This document shows, one piece after another, positions 31,505 to 41,477 of a DNA stretch of 64,000 nt. Under the pieces are notes generated by a model. That model saw only the letters and a list, made by a program, of their open reading frames with translations, ran no database searches and had not been told where the DNA came from. Position numbers and translations under genes: made by a program. Source of the DNA: Buxus sempervirens (Eukaryota; Streptophyta; Magnoliopsida; Buxales; Buxaceae). Numbering within the stretch: the first letter of the stretch is position 1; each line of letters starts with the position of its first letter. The stretch covers positions 27,956,276 to 28,020,275 of the forward strand of contig OX387193.1 of assembly GCA_947561395.2 (NCBI GenBank), in the 5' to 3' direction.

Positions 31505-33158
31505 CTAATCTCTATCCCCTAGCCTTTCCTCAAGCTCTCTGATCCGAGCCGCCTGAACCGCAACAAGCCTTTCAGCCCCCTCTGCATCTGGGTCACTGAG
31601 GAATGAGATGACGTCATCTGAGAGGGTCTGTCTGGTCCTCATATCTCTGAGCCTGACCATGGTCTCATCATGCCTACACCATGCGGCTCTAACCTCGAAG
31701 CGACGGGCCTGTATCTGCTTTGATAGCCATCTCTCCAGGTCTTCCTTCTCCAATCTCAGGGCTCGAGCCTCCTCCACCCATATGTGCTGAAGCCGTCTAT
31801 GAGAAGCCCGCTCAGTCTCCAAGAGGTCCTCATAGGTAGGACATGGAACAGCAGGAGGGTCCACTGGGATAGAAGCATAGCTCTGCACCTGCTCCTTGAT
31901 CCAAAAGAGGTAGTCCTTCTCATGCAACTTGGAAAAGACAGGACCTCTCAAGAAGCAAGCCTGCGACTATTCCTTCAACAAGCGATAGCAGAGCCCCATG
32001 GTGGCTGGTGTGAGAGGACCAATGAGCTCTTTGTACCCCTGAGGTACCAAAATCCCCTTAGACTCCTCTCCAAATTGCCGAATGACCCTCAAAGGCAAAT
32101 AGAGCAAGGTGGACCTCAAGCCTATGAGCACGGCAAAATTTTGATCGGAAAAGCTAATCACTGTCTCAGTAGAAGGTTGATAAGCACCAGGCCATCTCAC
32201 CTGGTCATCCTGAAGAGTCCCTAAGAAAGTGAACCATCCCTGTTTGCCACCGTGGATGTTGGGACACCCCCTGTTGTTCATCAAAACAGGAATGTTTAAT
32301 CGAGGAAAGAAGCGGTGGGTTATCTCTTCAACTTGACTCAGGTGGTCAAGTAGCCAGAGCTGCAAAGAAAAGGGAAGCATTTCTAAACTTAGAAAATCTC
32401 AATTTTACAATAAAAACTGTAATTCAAGAAAGAGTTCAGATTTTACCTGAAGGATAGGGGCGCAGGCCAAGAAGCTTTTCTTCTTCCGATGATAGCAGTC
32501 AGTCAAGGCTTGGTATATTTCAGCCATGATCATAGGGGCAAGCCTTTCGCGCTCCCTAACTTGGCAGATGATTGAAATGAGGGATAAATCAACCTCACTA
32601 TCCTCTCGAGGGAATAAAAGCTGATTGACCACTGTCAAGGTCAAAGCGTTGAATCGAGCCGACTGGTTCGAGCTGTTCGACAGCTTTTCAGTCAAAAATG
32701 ACTTTTGACAGGGTCAATAGGGCGTCAGCTTCCCCTAGCTCTTTCTTGCTAATTCCTAAAAAGGTGGAGGCTTCCTTTTTGAAGCTTGGTTTGAGAGGTG
32801 GGTTAACTACTTTCTTGGAGAACCTAAGGTTGAGGATGGTTTCAATCTCCTCGACTGTAGGGGTCATCTCCTTCTCCCCAAATCTAAAAAGATTCAGTTG
32901 GGGTTCCTAGTGCCCAATTAGTGCCTCTATGATTTCCCATTTCAAGGGAACCTTTGGGATTGAGAGAACATGGCCTAGATTGGTGGAATCCCAATCTATT
33001 TCATCTTGTGGGGTCATTGAACCAACCCATCTCTCATAATAGGCATCTACAATGGCATACCTGGTTAAATTAGGAGGTTTGGACCTAATATTTGGCCTAG
33101 GTGCTGATGTTTCAGGTACAGAAGATGAAGAGGGCGCAGAAGCTGAATCAGATGCCAT
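31505..33158 (-). pseudogene. antisense DUF7745-like gene with an intron (element B)
   Basis: Start ATG 33158 (MASDSASAPSSSSVPE). The N-terminal part has EIDWDSTNLGHVLSIPKVPL, then a TAG at 32907-32909 where the relative in A has tryptophan, then EPQLNLFRFGEKEMTPTVEE and KKEASTFLGISKKE. A TGA near 32696 is next, then FNALTLTVVNQLLFPREDSE and FLACAPILQ ending at a CAG/GTAAAA donor (about 32447). An intron of about 85 bases ends TTTCTTTGCAG (about 32361), and the following exon begins LWLLDHLSQVEE and includes LLYLPLRVIRQFGEESKGI. After a TAG at 31967-31969 a charged coiled coil runs to 31505. It aligns through its length with the sense ORF of A (21302-22777), which lacks the intron. Orientation is opposite to B's pol. 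Function unknown. Confidence 0.7.
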
Positions 33159-33273
33159 TAATGCGCAGAAGTGGGTTAAAGGCAGCTAGAAGAGAGAAAA
33201 TCGCCGAAAAGGGGGTTTCTGACCTAAGCAATACGTCAAAGTGACGTCCTGCCCGCGATTCGCGGCTTTAAAA

Positions 33274-33406
33274 TAATATAAGGGCAAAAACCGCATACTC
33301 AGAACGGTTGTGCCTGAACCGCACTCAATGTGTGGTTTCATTCCCGCAAAGTTTAAAAATCGCGGAACAAGCACGGTTCTCGCATAACCGCCCTGTATAT
33401 ACGGTT
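33274..33406 (-). promoter_or_regulatory. candidate promoter of the antisense DUF7745-like gene
   Basis: On the minus strand, four 21-nt dyads AACCG-N11-CGGTT (33386-33406 and 33289-33309 perfect; 33358-33378 and 33317-33337 with one changed base) are followed 7 bases later by TTATATTA (33274-33281). The gene's ATG lies about 115 bases further on, at 33158. The order dyads, TATA, leader, ATG is seen; activity is inferred. The adjoining 33407-33633 shows nothing else. Confidence 0.5.
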
Positions 33407-33633
33407 TTTGCACAAAAACAGTTTTTCTTCTTTCTTTTAATAAGTCATGTTCCCCGAAAAACTTGTTACCTGTATAGCAGTTGTAACATGATAAACACAA
33501 ACAAAAGAACAAAAAAATAAAAGAAAAGAAACAAAAATGAATAATTATCTCCTTTCATACAAATGCAAATAGGATACATCATGTCATATATACATCAAAT
33601 GAAAAATCCTAATCCTAATCTATCTAATACAGG

Positions 33634-36457
33634 TCAATCGCCTCCGCCTCGCCGTCGGATGAAGAAGTGATCTGAGAAGCGTGGACTGGCAGGAGAAGAC
33701 GGCTCACCAAATGAAGATGGACTAGCAGGAGGCACAAGATCTGCAGGAGGCACAGGCTTGACAGAAGAAGCAGGAACTAGATCACCTGGATCATCCTGGG
33801 AGACATCCATATAGCAGGAAACTGACGTATCCGTCGCCAGGGGAATCAGATTCAGGATCCGAGAATCCTCTGCAGGAGGAGAGGGGTCGATGGGATCCGC
33901 TGCCTCACATGCCTCGGCCACCTCAGGCTCAGCTGTCTCAAGAATAGTAGGAGCCTCTGGGTCACCATCTACTGCCTCAAGAACCGCAGGAACCTCCAAG
34001 TCACCCTCCGCTGGCTCCGCGATAATCGCAGGATCTTCCTCTGGAGCAGTCTCAGGCTCGGGAGCAGTCTCAGGTATGGATGCAACCTCTGGCATCTCAG
34101 CTAACTCAGGAACAGCAGCAGCAGAAGTAGCCTCTGTCGCCATCTCAGTACCTCTCTCTGGGATCGCTGCCGCTCCTAAGGAAAGGGACAAAGTGCGGGA
34201 GCTAGAAGGTGAATCAGCAACGTCCTCCTGAAAGCAAAGAAAGACTAATCAGAAGCAGAAAATATAAAGGAAAAATGCAGAAATTGAAAAGGACAAACCT
34301 GAACTCCTGAAGGCCCCGCCTGGCCAACTAGGTCCGCAAGTCGACAATAAGAGCGGCCTGCCCAGTAATGATGACGTCGCTCTCGGCTATAGCGGCATCC
34401 CTCTTAGCCAGCTGGCGCTCCAAATCCACATATCTAGCCCGGACCTCCCCTAGCTGTGCCTCCTGAAATGAGATAAGAAAAAAAAGATATCAATAAACTT
34501 TAAACAAGGGAAGAAGACTAAAAGACTGCACAAGGAAAGGAGATTTGTCATACCGTAGTGTCGTACAAGCGGATCACCACACCTCCAATCTCAGTAACTC
34601 CACCTCGAACGGGCATGGGCTACATAAGACAACCCATTGAGACCTGCCCGAACCAGGTATCATAGTCACCATCGACTAAAAGGGCATCTCCTGCCTCCCA
34701 ATCGCCGAAATGAGCAAGGTCGAATGGACCAAGAGGGGTGAAGGGTGCTGTATCTAGAGGAGCCATAGGGATCCGGAGCTCGCCAGTATGCTGGAAGAAG
34801 AAGCGCTCGCCGAGGTACCATATGCTTCCCAGCTGCCCAATGAAGAACGGGTACCTCTGGCGCCGCTGATCTAGAGCAAACGCCCCATCCACAAAGGGCT
34901 GAAAAGCCAACTCGTCATGCAGGCCGTCCAATCGAGGGACAGATAGCTGAGGATAAACAGAGGAGAATGTCAGATTCTGGCAAAAAGAAGAAAAGGAAAA
35001 GAGAGAGAGAAAAGAGGAAAGTGCTTACCTCTCTCTTGAAAGTCCTGTCCAGGTGAGCCCTGGCCGACCTAAGGCGACTCTTCTCTGAGTCGCACCTAAT
35101 CTGACTCCACCGGCGGGCCACGGGGAATGTCCCCTTAGGCAATGTGGAGGTTGGGCGAAAGTGGGCCACGTAGACCCGAGCAAAGAACTGAAAAAAAAAA
35201 GAAGAAGGAAAAAAGAAAGAAAAAAGAAAGAAAGGAAAAGAGATAAGCAAAAAGAAAGAAAATAAAAATAAAAAAGAGAGAGAGAAAAGAGAAGAAGAAG
35301 AAAGAGAAAAGAAAGAAAGAAAAGAATTTATACCTGCAAAAAGGGCCAGAAAAACCTGCAACCCACTCCAGCCCCTCTGGGAGAGGACAGGCCAGAAACC
35401 ACTCGTCGTAGGCCCGCTAGCAAGGTGCCGTAGACAAGCTGGCCCCAGGCATATTCCCTCGCTCGGGGCAGATCTCGGAGAAGGCTCAGGAAATGGGGAC
35501 TGACCGAGGTAGTGTCCTCAGAGTAGAAGCATGACCCCATCATCAGGACGAAAAGAAATCGAAAGGCCACGGGAAAACTGGGATGCTCCGCTGCTAAGGA
35601 GCTGTATCCCCTCTGCAGAAATGTCTCCCTCAACCATGTCCAAGAAATGCGGGTGATCCTGCTCCTGTCCCAGGCCGCCACGGGCATCTCATCATATCCC
35701 AAGAGCTCGGCGATCTCCAAATCCGCCGGCCGATCCATCTCAGTGATGACATCTCCAGTCATCCTGATCCCAGTAATGAGAGCAAAGTCGGAAGGGCGAA
35801 TACCAATCTCCACATCAGGCAGATGGAAGCTCAGGGTCTCTGGGAAAAATCGCTCCATCAGGGCCAGGATCAAAGGCCGATCCTGACGAACGCCGGTGAT
35901 AGTGATGAAGGGGCCAAATCCAAAACGGCCCATCTCTCAGCGCAGAGGAGTCTAACAGGCAGCCACTACATAAGCAAAAAGGGCCCAGCTCCCGCGGAAA
36001 TGGGAAGACGGATAAACAAGAGGAATATCTGCCCTGACACCCGCCAAAGGGTGCGTCCTCAAATCATGAAGGAGAGGGGTGTTTCGGATCTGATCCGCTA
36101 TCCCCGCAGGAACGGCAACGCGAGTCACCCGGGCTCCTGCCCTATCTCTGCGGCGAGCTCCCCTGCGACCTCGGACCTCGGCAACAGGCTAGAAAAGCAA
36201 ATGGGAGGGGTTCAGGTTGAATGTGGTAAAAGAGAGGTCTGGTTTTTGAAAAGAAGAGAGAATACCTCGGGTATCGACTCCTGCGAACCCCCAGACGCTC
36301 CAGAGTCTGAATCTGAAATCTCCAGACTGCTGGGAGAAGAAGGATCAGGGTCCTGCTCAACCCTAGAAGAAGAAGCCACATCGGCCGGATCCCTCCGAAC
36401 CCTTGAAGATGAAGGCTCATCCGCGGGACCCTGGGAAGCGCGACGTGTACGGGCCAT
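33634..36457 (-). pseudogene. antisense plant-mobile-domain-like gene with six coding exons (element B)
   Basis: Start ATG 36457 (MARTRRASQGPADEPSSSRV). Exons bounded by GT...AG introns: 36457-36266, 36188-35334, 35187-35029, 34946-34554, 34462-34299, 34227-33634. The first four exon lengths are multiples of three, so the frame is kept. Exon 2 holds HFRGSWALFAYVV, MERFFPETLSFHLPDVEI, PSDFALITGIRMTGD and SLLRDLPRAREYAWGQLVYG, matching the plant mobile domain (PF10536 type). Exon 3 continues FFARVYVAHFRPT. Exon 5 is a heptad-rich coiled coil. Exon 6 is an acidic Ala/Glu/Pro-rich tail ending RRRGGGD. Exon 2 carries TAG and TGA, exons 4 and 5 one TAG each, and exon 5 loses frame, so it is a relic. 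Plant mobile domain proteins occur both as host silencing-related proteins (MAIN family) and in transposons. Confidence 0.68.
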
Positions 36458-37495
36458 CTACAGGATCAAATTGCAGGGAGAAATTCATTATGTTTGCGTC
36501 ATTTAAAGTCATCATATATGCTTTCATGCTTCTGTCAATTTTGGTTTTCCCTAGTTTAATCAAATTTATTTGTTTGCAGAAGGAACGGAAATCGGAAGAA
36601 ACACTTCAGAAAGTGCCCGACCGAACCAGGATTTGATTACTTTTAGTCTTTATTAATTTCTTTATTATTTCTCCCGTACATAGGAATGATATATAGGAAA
36701 CAAAATTTCCTACATATATCCTTCTTACAAATAAAAAAAAGAGAAGAGAGAAGAGGAAAGGAAATCCCTGAGGAAAGCTTTTCAGAATTTTCATTCTGAC
36801 AAGCACTCAACTTGCCTAAGAGTGTTTTATTCTTAGAGTGGCAGAAGATATATCAAGGATTAAAGTCTTGTTGTATATGTTTGATCCTCGATTTTTTGTG
36901 ATGCCTAAATATCCAATCTGTTGTGTTTTCAGGTACAAAACCCTTGTGATAAAGCATGGAGGATGGTCAATAGTGCTTTATGGAACCAAAGGCTAAAGTG
37001 GTTGGCAACATGTCTTATTCAATACATAGAGTAGAACAACTCTTGAGATGAGCATGAAAAAATGAGCAGTCACCAGATGCCACATCATAAGCCTAGGCAC
37101 CGAAACATTCCATAACATGGCACCAAAATATGCAAAGAGTCCATGCACACTTTGTGGATAAAAGGGGAATAAGAAGCAATCAATTGGTATAGACAAATGC
37201 AAGAATTGCAGTACCATAAACACTCAAGTTCAAAGAACCTACTGATGACCAAAAGAAAAAAATCTGATAAGCATATGCAGAATTCGGCAGTATCGTCCGA
37301 CCAAGGAGTAAATAAGCAAGAGCACAACACCATTTGATCATGGAGTCAAATTCGTGCACAAGCTAAGATGTCTCAATCATGGAATCAAGTTGACAAATTT
37401 CAGATTGAACGATTATAAAAGAAAAGGGGGTTCGGCCACTTACCTGTGATTAGCCGAAATCAAGGATTTGCAAGAAAAATGGAAGCTTTTCTCAC
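36458..37495 (-). other. 5' leader intron of the plant-mobile-domain-like gene
   Basis: Minus-strand donor CTTG/GTGAGAA at 37495 and acceptor GATCCTGTAG at 36459-36458, directly before the ATG. A second donor CACAG/GTAAGTGG near 37445 could be an alternative. The 1.0 kb between holds no gene that I recognise. Confidence 0.45.
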
Positions 37496-37785
37496 CAAGA
37501 CGCCAATCGAGGTAGCTTGATCACGGTCTAGGCTCTCCTATCGGTGAGCAATGAGTTCAGACAATGATCAAAGGATGGCAGAAGTAAGAGGACAAAGCCG
37601 CCGCCAGGCGTTGCAGAACTTCAGGCAAAGAATAATGCTGCCGGAAGAAGATGAAGTCACCAGAGGATGTGTCTACGCCGGAGAAGATGGACGAAAAACC
37701 GGAAGAAAGACACGGTCGCTAGAGAAGACGAGGAGCTCAAGAAGTCGAGGGTTCTGCCAGCAAAGTGAAGCCAGTCGCGGTCACG

Positions 37786-37902
37786 TTTATATGAAACCTA
37801 GAAAACCGTACATACAGAGCGGTTGGTATTAAACTTGTCAAAAACCGCACATACAGAACGGTCGGTATCGAAATTGCTAAAAACCGCATGTTCAGTACGG
37901 TT
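37786..37902 (-). promoter_or_regulatory. candidate promoter of the antisense plant-mobile-domain-like gene
   Basis: On the minus strand, three 21-nt dyads (37882-37902 perfect, 37843-37863 with one changed base, 37804-37824 perfect) precede ATATAAA (37786-37792) by 11 bases. About 290 bases of leader exon then lead to the intron donor. Same layout as 33274-33406. The stretch 37903-38226 to its right is non-coding. Confidence 0.5.
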
Positions 37903-38226
37903 GGCACCCGAAAATGAATTATCAAAACTTTTTCCAATCTCTTTCAAAAGATTTATGTCCAAGATAGTCATGAATTGCAAGAAACACCACCCTATCAACT
38001 TTTGCTTTAAAAATTTGCTCAAATCTCACTTCATAGCCACGAGTGCTCTGTGAGACGCGAGAAGAGGATCTGCCCTTAAAGTTAGGGACTTTTCATCAGA
38101 TCTTCTAAACAAATTCTTTTTCAAAAATCATGTTGGAGTTCTTATAGCTCATAATTGAATGGACATGATCTTGAGGAGCGCAATTTGTGGGTCTTTTGCT
38201 CTCCGCTGTTAATTGATTCCAATTCC

Positions 38227-38243
38227 AGCGAAGAGGGGGCAGT
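38227..38243 (+). other. polypurine tract of element B
   Basis: GCGAAGAGGGGGCAGT immediately before TGTAGACACCCC. Confidence 0.85.
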
Positions 38244-40665
38244 TGTAGACACCCCAAATTGCACCTCAATATAAGAGAATACTCAAAGGGGGCTTTAAAT
38301 GTCTTATTTGAGCATTGACTTTTGTCAAAAACTCAAAAACTCTCAAAAGTGGTGCTAACCGTACTGAATGAACGGTTTTTGTAATTTTGGTCTCAACCGC
38401 TCTGTATGTGCGGTTGTAACCGCACACATAGCACGGTTGATATCCATGCTTGTTGCGTGAGCTGCCACGTGGCTTCACGAAGCTTCGGCCGTTGAGCCAC
38501 GTCGACAGCAATCATGACGAGCATAACTGAATTGAACCGCCCTGTATGTACGGTTTGGTTAAATTTGCATGGAAACCGCACTTATAGTGACGGTTCTGTT
38601 GAAACCGCACTGAGTATACGGTTTTGGCTGTTTCGGGGATTTGCGAAATGGCTCGATCTCTGAGCCTTATTTACGCATATTACCTCTCTCTCAGGGATTT
38701 GAACTCCCCATTTCACCCTCCGAAACTTGCTAAATTACTCCAATTCAAGCCTTGGAGGAGAATTGGAATAATCTAGAAGGCTTTTTGGCCTACCCTTGGG
38801 ACTCTTCTGCCCCTGGCTTGGCCTATAAATAGAGGAGTCCTCCTCTTGCAAATGGCTGAGAATTTGAAGCACTGAAGCTCTACTGGAAGAAGGGAAGCTC
38901 TGCTGGATTGTCTACTCAACTACTCAAGCTACTAAAGGTAAAGCTCATTTGGGTTTATTGCTTCCTCTTTACATTCCAACTCCCAACTTCTACCTTTCTG
39001 TAGTGTAAGGCTAGTTTGTGGTTGTTTGCAAGCCCCAAACCCCTTCCAAAGTACCTGGGAATCCTCTCTAGCCGTAAAATGTGAAGAGAGAGCCTTGGGA
39101 AAAGAAAGGTGGAATGGATCCTCTAGGCTTAGAACCCACAAGTGATGAAGAGCATACTGTGTGGTTATTTTGAACCTATGGATGTTTGTTTTCTGATGTT
39201 TTTGCATGTGTTTCTGGAGAAGTTGAGTGAATCCTTGCTCTCAATAGCAATGGATTCCAAACTCCTCCTAGAGAGTTGATTTCCACCTATTCACACACTT
39301 TTCACCATTTTCATCAAATAGGCTAGATCTAGGATTTCCGCGTTTAATACGGGAAATCTGAGATTATTGGCTTAAAAATGAATCTTAGAACTTCATGAGG
39401 GGATTTTTGCTGATTTTCAAGTGTTTTGATCGAATTCACTTGCACACATGCACTAGTTTTGGTTTTCTCTTCAAAAACTTCAAAACAGGGCAGCATCTGT
39501 GGCCTGTCTTGGAATGCTTATAACTTCATCCTCCGGATGAATTTTTGAGTGATTCCAAAGACGTGTGATAGATGGGAAAGCCTAGTTCATATCTGGAAAA
39601 TTTCGTTTACTTTTATGTAGCCAATTTTTGACACCATCTGTTCAAAGTTTGTAAGTCAATTCAGCCCAGATTGCTGAACTCGCCGCTTTGATGGTGCACC
39701 GTTTGTTCAATTTTAATCCGTTTTGAGTGATTCTAATTCCTAAGTTTTCCTTGAGAAGTCTATTTTCATTTCCAACTAGTTTTAGCAGATTTTGATCTGT
39801 TTTGTGCCTTGGGTGCTCAGTTGACTCAGAGGTGCTCACTGGCATAGTCCAGAGCTAACCTGTGGTCTTCTAGGCCTGTTCAAGAGAGCATACAAGTCAC
39901 ATCCAGATAGAATTTGGTGTGGGGTTTTTTTCTTTGGAAATATGGCACCACATACTTCCTCCATACCAATTGTCATGGATTTTTATTGAGCCAAACTCCA
40001 CGAATAGGATTTTGAAAATGCCTACTCAACACTTTTTCCAAGTTATAACAACAGATTTCAGATGTGGATATCTCTCTCATTTTTAATCAGATTGAGCTGA
40101 ATTTTTTTACTGTATACTCTACTATATAACAGTGTTCAAATGGCTTTGGTTTCATTGGATTTGGATTTAAATTGAGTGAGTTATGGTTAATCGAAGCTTT
40201 CAAGCTCTTTTGGTCTGATTTCTCCAGATTTGCCTTAGCTTGATTTTTCTTCATTTTTACTTTGATTTCCATTCACTCATGAAGTTTTAGAAGTGATGAA
40301 TCCATGAAGAGAGTCTAAGTTCATTGGACTTCTCATGTGGAATGGTCACACACATCGTGCTTGTTATAAGCACCTATTTGTTCATTCTCAGTAGCAAACA
40401 ATTTTTCGAGCATAAGCAAGCATTTGGTAACCGTCTTAGACGGATGAGTGGGGGTGCCTAACACCTTCCCCTGCTCATAAATAATTCCCCTTACCTAATC
40501 TCTGGATTTTTTCCTTATCTTAGAGATACTTTAGCTCTATTTGGCTTCTATGAACCCTTTGGTGCCCATTCACACTTTAAGATGGATGGTGGCGACTCTT
40601 TACATTTATCGATCCCCGCATGACGATATCAGAAGTCATCCGAGATGACATTTCCATGTCTCACA
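38244..40665 (+). repeat. 3' LTR of element B
   Basis: Starts TGTAGACACCCCAAATTGCACC after the polypurine tract. It ends near 40665 at ...CCATGTCTCACA, a terminus shared with the inverted solo LTR at 41478. TATA box TATAAATAG at 38824-38832. PBS-like GTGGCGACTC at 40589-40598. About 2.4 kb. The end is placed by similarity to the solo LTR and may be off by a few bases. Confidence 0.8.
38357..38623 (+). promoter_or_regulatory. array of six AACCG-N11-CGGTT dyads in LTR of B
   Basis: Dyads at 38357-38377, 38395-38415, 38418-38438, 38535-38555, 38574-38595 (N12) and 38603-38623. Arms are perfectly conserved while the centres differ. The TATA box lies about 200 bases downstream, further than in the other cases. 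Confidence 0.7.
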
Positions 40666-41219
40666 CTGATATCATAGGATTAAAAATCGACATCTTCACC
40701 ATTCTTGTACTATTTATGGGTTACTAATGAACAAAATATTATCATACGATCATTGTAAAACCCCGACCCTAATTATATTTTAATTAAGTTTTTTTATTTA
40801 AAGTGAGATTATTAGACTAATTAAGCACTTTTGATATGAAGATGAGGTGGATGTGGATTATGCCTGAGAATTGGGAAAAACAAATTAAAGTATGTTGAAA
40901 GTTCTATTAAAGAAAGCTTAATTAAGGTTATGTTTAAATTTCAATTGGCTAAGGTATCCTCCAACTAGTTTTAGTGAATTTGAAATTAAATTCTGAAAAA
41001 TTGAAGTTAAATGTGAAAATTAGCCTTGACGTGCGGACCTTGAATTGCGTGTTGAGCTAAATTTTGAAGAAACCATTTGATAAAGGTTTAACGCCCGAAC
41101 GTCCAACTTTAATGTTCGCGCGTCCAGTACAAAACTTCCAGATTTCTTGTTTTGTGCCCAGATTTCAATTGCAATACATCTAGATCTTTCTTAAACCTTC
41201 ATTAACACCAATTTGGGAC

Positions 41220-41477
41220 AAGTATACCTAGGGCACACCCCCAAGGAAACCTAATGTACACCCTCTCATATATACCTAAAGTACCTCCTAAGAATACCTA
41301 AAGAATCTCTCAAGTATTACCTAAGGTACCCCCATCATATACTTAAGGTACACCCATGTGTTACCCAAGGCACCCCCTTAATATAACTAAGGTATACCCC
41401 CAATTATACCTAAGGTACCCCCCTAATATAACTAAGGTACACTCCCTATTATACCTAAGGTACCCCCCTAATGTAAC
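41220..41477 (+). repeat. minisatellite, CTAAGGTACCCCC type, left part
   Basis: Imperfect units of about 22 bases, TAAGGTACCCCC(T)AATATAAC, becoming more regular to the right. Continues at 44341-44650 on the other side of a solo LTR. Confidence 0.85.

Larger units (their letters stand above)
26195..40665 (+). mobile_element. Tat-lineage Ty3/gypsy element B, downstream part, with antisense accessory genes
   Basis: Pol resumes at 26196, immediately after element A, and runs in one frame to 28535. A long 3' region follows (with a Pack-MULE and two antisense gene relics), then a polypurine tract at 38227-38243 and a TGTAGACACCCC LTR at 38244. The upstream part of B would lie to the left of the window, before element A. 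Assigning the whole 28536-38226 stretch to B rests on the ordered pol to PPT to LTR layout with no other element boundary seen except the Pack-MULE. This is probable, not proven. Confidence 0.7.
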
